Origin: CAYUST01 sp041908765
GTDB taxonomy: Bacteria; Patescibacteriota; Gracilibacteria; Absconditabacterales; Absconditicoccaceae
Length of the DNA stretch: 5,451 nt
NCBI GenBank assembly: GCA_041908765.1
Contig: JAYREU010000061.1
Coordinates: forward strand, 1-5,451
Reading direction: 5' to 3'
Shown in pieces: positions 1 through 5,451 of the stretch. The first letter of the stretch is position 1. Every line of letters begins with the position of its first letter. The translations under genes and the position numbers were made by a program. The notes beneath the pieces are model-generated. The model was not told the origin of the DNA, ran no database searches, and saw only the letters and a program-made list of their open reading frames with translations.

Positions 1-40
1 ACTACCAATGGCACCAACCTGAGGTATAAAAAAATCGATT

Positions 41-550
41 ATGGGTCAAAATTACGAAGCAGGGAATTCCTCAAATGGGGATGCAACTGCGAGAAACAGA
101 AGAAACAGAGGAGATAGAGGTCATGGTGATAATGCTCACTTCCCTACTCCTCATGCGGTCGAGAAGCATGAAAAAATATCTCACTTGAAACTCTGGGGAG
201 TTACCCAAGAGGTATTACGATCACTGGGCTTCTTTTTTGTCCAGGATGAGTTTATGCACTTGGGGTTCAATGAGGAGAAGATCCCTGTTGAGCTACGACC
301 CCATTTACCGCCACTGACTGCATCGCTTAACCCGCAACGCACAGCAGATGAACCATCTGCTGCGCAACAGCAAATGGAGTTGCTCAACAAGCGCTTACAT
401 GCGCTCAAACCAGGGACCTTACTCTCTCTCGATGGACAGTTCAGATTCCATATGGATGACGAAAATTTCCCATCAAGCTTTCAAGAGCTCTTAGCTCTGA
501 GAGACGTACGGTTTCGTGGAGCAGGTGGACATCAAAGTGAAGAAGAATAA
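41..550 (+). CDS. Hypothetical protein, Arg/Gly-rich N-terminus
   Basis: I do not recognise this 169-residue protein. Residues 17-30 are rich in Arg, Gly and Asn (NRRNRGDRGHGDN), which looks disordered and might contact nucleic acid; that is inference. Residues 45-80 look like a folded segment (LKLWGVTQEVLRSLGFFF), followed by a Pro-rich linker, a Gln/Leu-rich probable helix near 107-122 and an acidic C-terminus (EEE). There is no signal peptide or membrane helix. It ends in TAA and is followed by an intrinsic terminator. The start is uncertain. An in-frame TGA lies at 20-22, and if that is Gly the frame stays open to the left edge, with an alternative ATG at 8-10. So the gene may begin at 8 or outside the window. 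No Shine-Dalgarno sequence sits at a normal distance from the ATG at 41; a GAGG at 21-24 is 16 nt away. Within 41-550 all 14 glycines are GGN. Confidence 0.75.
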   Translation: MGQNYEAGNSSNGDATARNRRNRGDRGHGDNAHFPTPHAVEKHEKISHLKLWGVTQEVLRSLGFFFVQDEFMHLGFNEEKIPVELRPHLPPLTASLNPQRTADEPSAAQQQMELLNKRLHALKPGTLLSLDGQFRFHMDDENFPSSFQELLALRDVRFRGAGGHQSEEE

Positions 551-579
551 GAACTAATCCAGAAACTAATTCTTGCACG

Positions 580-606
580 AAGGCACCGTATTGGTGCCTT
601 TTTTTA
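580..606 (+). terminator. Rho-independent terminator
   Basis: A perfect 8-bp stem, AAGGCACC (580-587) with GGTGCCTT (593-600), closes a 5-nt loop. The stem runs into a T-tract spanning 599-605. It lies 30 bp after the stop of the first gene and well before ychF, so it should separate their transcripts. Confidence 0.9.
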
Positions 607-680
607 TGCAACATTTTTATGTACACATAGTTTTTGATTGGTAAATAACTCAGAGATCACTACATTCTTTCTATTTACTT

Positions 681-1790
681 ATGTGTACACCTATGAAAAT
701 CGGTATTGTTGGTTTACCCAATGTTGGCAAATCAACACTTTTCAATGCGCTCACCAAACAATACGCTGCAGATGCGGCTAATTTCCCTTTTTGTACAATC
801 GAGCCAAATGTGGGAATTGTAAATGTGAATGATCCAAGACTGCAAGTGCTTGCAGAAGTTTCTCATACGCAAAAGATTATCCCTGCATCAATTCAGTTTG
901 TCGATATTGCTGGACTGGTCAAAGGTGCATCACAAGGTGAAGGACTCGGTAATCAATTTCTCGCGCATATCAGAGAAGTAGATGCTATCGTTCAAGTAGT
1001 TCGTCATTTCCAAGACAGTGATGTGGTGCATGTCGAAGGATCAACAAACCCCTTGAGGGATGTAGAAATCATCAATACCGAACTTATCCTTGCAGATTTA
1101 CAACTGATTGAAAAGAAAATTCCCGAACTCGAGAGAAAGCTCAAAGGACAAGACAAGGAAGCAGGTCAAATGTTGCCTGTGTTGCATCATGTACAACAAC
1201 TCTTACTCGCTGGTAAACTCGCCTATGATTGTGAAAAAGACCTGTCTCCCGAAGAAAAAAAGCAATTGAAGCAGTTCAACCTACTCACTTTCAAACCATT
1301 TATCTATGCGATCAATGTGCACGAACAAGAACTCAAGAATGCTGCTCAAATAAAGAGCCAATTTGAAGCAGATTTACACAAACCGGTCGCTATTGTCTGT
1401 GCGAAATTTGAGTCGGAGCTACTCGAGGCTAGCACAGAAGAGAGACAGATGTTTTTGCAAGAACTTACTGAGGATATTGGGGCAGTACCCACGTTGGATG
1501 ACTTGATTGCGCTTGGATTTCGCACTGTCGGATTGATGTATTATTTCACCACCGGTGAAAAAGAAACGAGAGCTTGGACCATCAAACAAGGAAGCACTGC
1601 TCCACAAGCTTCTGGTGTCATTCACACAGATTTCGAGCGTGGATTTATCAAAGCTGAAATAGTTTCCTATCCTGAATTCGTTGCTGATGGCGGACGAGCT
1701 GGTGCAAGAGAAAAGGGACATTTGCGTCTCGAGGGTAAGGAGTACATTGTGAGAGAAGGGGATGTAATTGTATTCAAATGCAATAGATAA
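681..1790 (+). CDS. ychF: YchF/OLA1-family ribosome-binding P-loop ATPase
   Basis: YchF belongs to the Obg-related TRAFAC NTPases. It is cytosolic, associates with ribosomes and, unlike most relatives, prefers ATP. Seen here: the P-loop GLPNVGKST (residues 11-19), the Walker B/G3 motif DIAGLV (75-80) followed by KGASQGEGLGNQFL, a charged helical arm at about 130-200, and NVHE (212-215). The last is the NxxE form of G4 that replaces NKxD and goes with loss of GTP specificity. A C-terminal TGS domain (about 285-369) contains TDFERGFIKAEI and ends near EYIVREGDVIVFKCN. The 369-residue length is normal for the family. Family members usually begin just before KxGIVGLPNVGKST, so the second ATG at 693 may be the true start; neither ATG has a Shine-Dalgarno sequence. 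All 26 glycines are GGN, unlike the downstream genes. It appears to be a single-gene unit. Confidence 0.97.
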   Translation: MCTPMKIGIVGLPNVGKSTLFNALTKQYAADAANFPFCTIEPNVGIVNVNDPRLQVLAEVSHTQKIIPASIQFVDIAGLVKGASQGEGLGNQFLAHIREVDAIVQVVRHFQDSDVVHVEGSTNPLRDVEIINTELILADLQLIEKKIPELERKLKGQDKEAGQMLPVLHHVQQLLLAGKLAYDCEKDLSPEEKKQLKQFNLLTFKPFIYAINVHEQELKNAAQIKSQFEADLHKPVAIVCAKFESELLEASTEERQMFLQELTEDIGAVPTLDDLIALGFRTVGLMYYFTTGEKETRAWTIKQGSTAPQASGVIHTDFERGFIKAEIVSYPEFVADGGRAGAREKGHLRLEGKEYIVREGDVIVFKCNR

Positions 1791-1797
1791 TTCGTCA

Positions 1798-1898
1798 CTC
1801 GTCATGCTGAACGAATGAAATGAGTGAAGCATCCAGGAAACGTATTTGATGACAATTCCATTTCTCCTGGATCCTTCGCTAACGCTCAGGATGACGAG
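1798..1898. repeat. Imperfect palindromic intergenic repeat
   Basis: This is a long inverted repeat directly after ychF. The outer 8 bp are perfect: CTCGTCAT (1798-1805) against ATGACGAG (1891-1898). CTGA/TCAG continues the stem after a mismatch. The inner arms GAAGCATCCAGGAAA (1826-1840) and TTTCTCCTGGATCCTTC (1861-1877) pair with one mismatch and a 2-nt bulge. The right-arm core (CTGGATCCTTCGCT and CTCAGGATGAC) resembles a palindromic intergenic sequence that I recall from many unrelated bacterial genomes. It could fold into an mRNA hairpin that protects or ends the ychF transcript, but no T-tract follows, so I do not call it a terminator. Confidence 0.75.
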
Positions 1899-1900
1899 GT

Positions 1901-1916
1901 ATCGCTAAGGATGACA
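1901..1916. repeat. Partial copy of the palindromic repeat end
   Basis: The sequence ATCGCTAAGGATGACA repeats the right arm of the preceding palindrome (TTCGCTAACGCTCAGGATGACG) with an internal deletion. This suggests slippage, or a decayed second insertion, at the same spot. Confidence 0.5.
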
Positions 1917-1930
1917 ACCCACCACATTAT

Positions 1931-1958
1931 TTGACAAAACAATGCGCAAACGTATACT
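1931..1958 (+). promoter_or_regulatory. Sigma-70-type promoter of the envelope operon
   Basis: A perfect -35 box TTGACA (1931-1936) is followed after 16 nt by TATACT (1953-1958), one base from the consensus -10. Transcription would begin near 1965, giving a leader of about 24 nt before the ATG at 1989. The -10 box lies inside the left arm of an inverted repeat (1948-2027), so repression at this site is possible. Confidence 0.75.
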
Positions 1959-2027
1959 TAAAGAGTCTTTTTTGTATCTGGTACGCCCATGCATAAACCA
2001 TTGAGAACTCTTTGATTGTATACGTTT
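1948..2027. repeat. Inverted repeat across promoter and start codon
   Basis: AAACGTATAC (1948-1957) plus AAAGAGT (1960-1966) is the reverse complement of ACTCTTT (2007-2013) plus GTATACGTTT (2018-2027): 17 paired bases with a 2/4-nt asymmetric interruption. The left arm covers the -10 box. The right arm lies in the first codons of the gene, and the start codon is in the 40-nt interval between the arms. It could be a paired operator. Only the inner part would be in the transcript, so a full mRNA hairpin is unlikely. Confidence 0.5.
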
Positions 2028-3695
2028 TTGGTGATTTGGACACTCATCATTTTTTGAATTGTCTTTGCTCGTGTAGCGTTGAATGATAAAACACAAATGT
2101 CACTCCTGCGCGATGTCCCTGCAATACACTATTTGCTCGTAGCAATTGGCGTAGCTCCAGATGAATTGCAGACTCCTCAATGACGTCAAAGAGTTTCGCT
2201 CACTGATCGTTTACAAACGTTTTTGCAACGAAAGCTATCTGGCAAAAATCAATGAGGAGATTATCGACTCAAACTTAGAGATGATAAAGATCAAATCCGT
2301 TTGTACTCACCCGTATATATGTTCCAGGGAGTGGTGAGTAGTTGAGCAAGTTATGTGCATATTTATTATAGTCATCCTGGCAGAAATCGTCAAAAGGAAT
2401 TGCTAGTTGATACTATTAGTGAAGATAATACGTGGCAGTATGAAGTCAGTCTCTGAAAGGAAACAATCTACAATGGAAATAATGAATACGTGATAGAAGT
2501 TGTTTTTGAAGATGGCACAAAGATTGAAAGACGTGTTCAGTTACAGGTTGATTATCAACGTATTGAGGTCGGTAAAACAATTCTTTATTTGGACCCGCAT
2601 TATATTCCTGCTGAGCGAGATGAAGATATTTTACTAGAAATGTCTGATTTTGATCGTTCGCCAACGAATCTCATCACGTATGGATGTGATACTTCCCAAC
2701 CACAACAAGGTGTACTCATTGAACATGATTATCAGTACACTGCCATTCCAGCATGTATGAGCTTTTCCCTCAAAAAACAGTATCTCTTGCGATATGCATT
2801 TCGCCAAAAACAGCCAGATGCCTTTATATATGATATTATGCTACCTAACGGTGAGATATTGAGAGAGAACTTTCCGCTCTATACAATAGAAATGTGAAAT
2901 ATATATCTGGGGCTTGTATTTCGAGATGAGCAAACTCACATTCTCAAAACACTTCGTGCACTGGGTGATATGCTGAGATACGAACTGCAGATTGATCGAT
3001 ACGAAACTCAACAACAATTGTCGCTCGCCAAAATTCGTCATCAAGATGGACATACATTGACAGTAGAAACACAAAGAGAAAAGCTTATCGTGTACATGTA
3101 CAAAGATCGAGACAATTACTATGCACTTATACACCCAGGTCTCCGTTATCAATATTATGTGAAATGAGTCCGTGATAGTTGGAAAAAAATAAAAGAAGGT
3201 TCGTTTCATGCATTGACGCAACGTGTTATTGCACCAGGCACTGAACAATCTGCAACGTATTGATTTACTATCTGACTCTCAGGTTCTGTCCTGCATATTA
3301 ACGATGGATTTCAGCAAGCTCAAGTTGATATATTTGCATTGGGTATACTCTGAAAAACACAACTTACCACATTCCCACTTGACCAGCCCGGTGCGTGTGA
3401 GACAATTGAGGCAAACTTTTTCCTCAATCTTTCAGGGAGTATTGCCCAGCAATGAGTGAAAGCAAACTCTTTGTGGTTGGTAGGTAAGTGAGCGCGAGTA
3501 AGTAATCTCTCACTGTATCATAATGGCAAAACCGCACCGATTACCTTTGATCAGTATTATCAAGGAGCCTTTTCAATGCATCTGACAAAATCCAAACAAA
3601 CACTTGTCTCAGGAGAAAACATCTATATTATTACGGCCACTGATAAGCGATGACAAGAAGTATGCAAAAAAGAAATGCGCATAACAGTCGAATAA
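1989..3695 (+). CDS. Membrane-anchored extracytoplasmic protein, unknown function (TGA = Gly)
   Basis: This continuous 568-codon frame appears only when TGA is read as glycine. It has 14 TGA codons (residues 9, 23, 65, 89, 119, 156, 303, 393, 425, 429, 455, 489, 501, 555), 26 GGN glycines, no internal TAA or TAG, and ends in TAA. A basic N-terminus (MHKPLR) precedes one hydrophobic helix at residues 8-28, so it is probably a signal anchor with the rest outside the cytoplasm. Residues about 103-187 look like an Ig-like beta-sandwich: SPVYMFQG, a VHIYY strand, TWQYEVSLG, then EYVIEVVFEDG. The C-terminus (SGENIYIITATDKRGQ to RITVE) looks like another such fold. Four cysteines (233, 256, 470, 559) could form disulfides. 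I do not recognise the family and see no catalytic motif. The ATG at 1989 is chosen because the frame closes upstream at TAA 1959-1961 and the promoter lies just before it. It is the first gene of the probable operon. Confidence 0.87.
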
Positions 3696-3720
3696 ATTTT
3701 AGTTTTATTGTGTCGCTAAC

Positions 3721-4338
3721 ATGAGGATTTTCTCTGCATTCAACACGAATAGCAAAGATCAGCTACTGATAGAATATCGTGCGTTATTTTGAGATGATGC
3801 AGTCATCCTGGTTTCCAGATCTAAGCTCTATTATTATACACATATAGGACGAGTAGTGTTCTTATATTTTTTGGCGCTTGCAGTTTCGCTGTATGCTATG
3901 TACAGTGATGTTTTCGTAGATTATGTATGAGCACTCAAAGCATGGATTACGTTTGTGCCAGAGCGTATAGGAAGTATCGTACAACAGAGTTGATTTTGGA
4001 TATTTTGGCTTATCCTAGGTATATTGCTTTTGCGTAAAGTTGGCAAAAATTATATGCATTATGCTATGGATTTCTTACTCGTTACTCCCAAAGAAGTGAT
4101 TAGACACGACCAAAAATGATTGTTTGCCAAAGAAGTGCAAAAACTCCACGCAGACAAAATCAAATCTGTTACCATACAGAAATCTTGATTACTCAATAGT
4201 TTCTTAGATATTTGATCCATTACTTTTATTGCTGAATGAGACAATGAAAGAGGCGATATTACTATGGACTATGTAGATGCAATTGAAGCACAAGAAAAGC
4301 AAGTGTTGCACGTTTTGTGACTTGATAAGATTGGATAA
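3721..4338 (+). CDS. Two-helix membrane protein with bacterial PH domain (TGA = Gly)
   Basis: This 205-residue protein has hydrophobic helices at about 43-62 and 90-106, followed by a bacterial pleckstrin-homology (DUF304-like) domain at about 112-175. The domain pattern is visible: DFLLVTPKEVIRHDQKG, then KEVQKLHADKIKSVTIQKSG, then FLDIGSITFIAEG. Such domains are common in bacterial membrane proteins; their ligands are mostly unknown. Eight of its 14 glycines are TGA (residues 24, 70, 91, 133, 156, 165, 173, 200). Those at 133, 156, 165 and 173 fall at the usual glycine turns of the domain, which is strong evidence for the TGA = Gly reading. It starts 25 bp after the preceding gene, and its stop overlaps the next start (TAATG). 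No Shine-Dalgarno sequence is visible. A role at the membrane alongside its operon partners is inference. Confidence 0.9.
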
Positions 4339-4955
4339 TGCAAGCTTTTTCGAGAGGTAATATACAGAGAATTGCATTCTACCTCTCTTGGGTGATTATA
4401 TTATTCTTGTTGTGTTGTGTTGGTATCAATATCTATATTGTTCAGTATAGTAAGCAGTATATTACCACATTACCTCCTGTGCAGGTAGAACGAGGAATTA
4501 TATTGTGAGCGTCCGTGAAACATGATGGTGAACTTTCCCCCTTATTGCAACAAAGAGTAGATCAAGGGAATGCTGCATATCAAGATGGATTGTTGCAACG
4601 CCTATTGGTAAGTTGATTTGATGCAGGGCCAGAATATCAAGAGGCAACATCTATGGCATGATATCTTTTGGAACACAATTTTCCAGACACGAAATTATTG
4701 ATAGATGGCCAAGGTTTAGATACGTACGATAGTCTTCGAAGAGCAAAGCATATATATGGTATTGAGCAGGGAATCATTTTCACGCAGTCGTTTCACCTTG
4801 CGAGAAGTCTGTATATAGCTAGAAAACTATGAATTGAGGCCCGAGGATACCCGGTCGATTTAGAGCGACCTACACCACTAGGTCTCAATTTCGTGAGAGA
4901 GTTTTTCGCTCGTATCAAGGCGTTCGTTGAAATTGAATTTAGAAATAGGACTTAA
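4338..4955 (+). CDS. sanA: SanA-like DUF218 membrane protein (TGA = Gly)
   Basis: This 205-residue protein has a short cytoplasmic N-terminus, one membrane helix at about 12-36 and an extracytoplasmic DUF218 domain. Motifs in order are IILGASVKHDG (54-64), LLVSGFDAG (89-97), Glu102 in YQEAT, DGQGLDTYDS (123-132), IIFTQSFHLARSLYIARKLGIEARGY (starting at 146) and VREFFARIKAF (186-196). The last three resemble E. coli SanA closely (LDYAGFRTLDS, TQRFHCERALFIA, REFAARFGAL). SanA affects envelope permeability and vancomycin tolerance at high temperature in enterobacteria; its biochemical activity is unsettled. Four of its 17 glycines are TGA (57, 93, 108, 165), including the family glycines in ILGAS, VSGFD and KLGI. 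The ATG shares one base with the previous TAA, suggesting translational coupling. Its last codons and stop lie in a degenerate tandem repeat. The gene symbol reflects family similarity, not proven equivalence. Confidence 0.9.
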
Positions 4956-4989
4956 GAAATAAGATTTAAGAAACGAGACTTGAGGCTTG
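4934..4989. repeat. Degenerate 14-nt tandem repeat, four copies
   Basis: There are four adjacent 14-nt units: TGAATTTAGAAATA (4934-4947), GGACTTAAGAAATA (4948-4961), AGATTTAAGAAACG (4962-4975) and AGACTTGAGGCTTG (4976-4989). Neighbouring units match at 11, 10 and 8 of 14 positions, with a weaker 7-nt sub-period. The array covers the last codons and TAA stop of the SanA-like gene and reaches the candidate promoter of the next gene. No terminator hairpin is visible in this gap. Confidence 0.55.
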
Positions 4990-5014
4990 AGTATCTCTTC
5001 TTTTTGGCTATATT
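4987..5014 (+). promoter_or_regulatory. Candidate promoter of the MFS permease gene
   Basis: TTGAGT (4987-4992) is separated by 16 nt from TATATT (5009-5014). Initiation near 5021 would leave a leader of about 20 nt before the ATG at 5042. The boxes are less perfect than those upstream of 1989. Read-through from the preceding operon is also possible because no terminator is seen. Confidence 0.5.
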
Positions 5015-5041
5015 TTTGAAACTTTATCATGATGCATAACA

Positions 5042-5451
5042 ATGCTCAAGAAGAATATATTTTTGCGAACGATGTATGATTTTGCAAATTCGTTGGTGAT
5101 GATCATTTTTTTGTTTTCGTTTTCTCAGCGAGTAGTGCTAGATAATCAACTGAGTGAACTATGGTGGAATATCACCTTGCCCATAGCTTCATTAGTATTT
5201 ATTTTGCTGGCACCATATGCTGGTAAATATATTGATCACGGTGGTTCCAAAATACAAGGACTTCGTTTGTGGACAACTGTTTCACTATCGCTTTTCGCTT
5301 GTTGTGGTCTCTTGGCAAATCTCTCTCCGCAAGCTGTCTATTTGACTATTATCCTCTATGCCCTAGCAATGTGAGCATATCTGCTCTGCTTCGTCTATTA
5401 CACTCCTATGCTCTATGATTTGACTACCAAGGATAATTTCTGACAAATCTC
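5042..5451 (+). CDS. MFS permease, UMF1/Atg22-like, N-terminal part (TGA = Gly)
   Basis: The first 136 residues of a multi-pass membrane transporter are present; the gene runs off the right edge, and full-length relatives have about 400 residues or more. The N-terminus carries MYDFANS (11-17), a signature of the UMF1 branch of the major facilitator superfamily. Predicted helices lie at about 15-33, 43-60, 76-93 and 98-118. The loop after helix 2, APYAGKYIDHGGSK (57-70), is the MFS motif A equivalent (family form PxxGxxxDxxGxRK). YYTPMLYDLTTKDNFGQI (starting at 119) matches the family segment YNxxLPxL...GxxS, and the TGA at 5441-5443 falls on its glycine. The other TGA (5372-5374, residue 111) is in helix 4. 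The remaining five glycines are GGN. Substrate is unknown. The start is the first in-frame ATG after the candidate promoter, without a Shine-Dalgarno sequence. Confidence 0.87.

Noticed and set aside
25..30. TATAAA upstream of the ATG at 41 as a -10 box
   Set aside because: There is no acceptable -35 hexamer in the few bases available, and the position would give an almost leaderless transcript. The gene may also extend through this region.
634..666. TTGATT (634-639) with TACATT (661-666) as the ychF promoter
   Set aside because: The 21-nt spacer is too long and both boxes are weak. ychF must have a promoter after the terminator, but I cannot place it.
618..690. TATGT-AC-ACATA (618-629) and the palindrome GTGTACAC (683-690) around the ychF start as operator sites
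   Set aside because: The shared core is only TGTACAC and the two sites differ in layout. This is too short to call regulatory without comparative data.
1419..1832. A 137-codon open frame on the minus strand opposite the end of ychF
   Set aside because: It lies antisense to the conserved TGS-domain end of ychF, has no recognisable protein pattern, and is a shadow of the real gene.
2841..3248. A 135-codon open frame on the minus strand
   Set aside because: It lies opposite the continuous table-25 frame of the 568-residue protein, has no promoter or recognisable domain, and is bounded by codons of the opposite gene.
3223..3459. A 78-codon plus-strand open frame
   Set aside because: It is in a different frame inside the 1989-3695 gene, which continues through it with TGA read as Gly.
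1989..4955. The region as a string of pseudogenes broken by stop codons
   Set aside because: All interruptions are TGA, none are TAA or TAG, there are no frameshifts, gene spacing is tight, and TGAs fall on conserved glycines. Decay would not produce this pattern.
2013..5443. TGA read as tryptophan or selenocysteine
   Set aside because: TGG is used normally, conserved TGA sites match family glycines, and 28 TGAs without visible SECIS hairpins do not suit selenocysteine.

Overview
The window most likely comes from a bacterium that reads TGA as glycine (translation table 25), as described for the candidate phyla Gracilibacteria (BD1-5) and Absconditabacteria (SR1). Four consecutive plus-strand genes between 1989 and the right edge contain 28 in-frame TGA codons and no internal TAA or TAG over about 1,110 codons. 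In the recognisable families (bacterial PH domain, SanA/DUF218, UMF1-type MFS) several TGAs fall where the family has glycine. All five complete genes end in TAA. The sequence does not let me choose between the two phyla.

Layout, all genes on the plus strand. 1-610: an unrecognised, Arg/Gly-rich hypothetical protein whose start is uncertain because the frame stays open to the left edge once TGA is read as Gly; it is followed by a strong intrinsic terminator. 681-1790: ychF, a conserved translation-associated P-loop ATPase that uses no TGA glycine codons. 1791-1988: an intergenic region with a long imperfect palindromic repeat, a partial second copy of its end, and a near-consensus promoter (TTGACA, 16 nt, TATACT). 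1989-4955: a probable three-gene envelope operon. It encodes a 568-residue membrane-anchored, mostly extracytoplasmic protein of unknown function, a two-helix membrane protein with a bacterial PH domain, and a SanA/DUF218-like membrane-anchored protein whose start codon overlaps the preceding stop (TAATG). 4934-5041: a degenerate 14-nt tandem repeat across the end of sanA, then a candidate promoter. 5042-5451: the first part of an MFS permease resembling the UMF1/Atg22 group, cut by the window edge.

Under the standard code the 1989-4955 operon looks like non-coding DNA with scattered fragments. Read in table 25 it is continuous and tightly packed. The three operon products are all predicted to be membrane proteins, so a shared role at the cell envelope is a reasonable inference, but no specific pathway can be named. 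No start codon has a convincing Shine-Dalgarno sequence.
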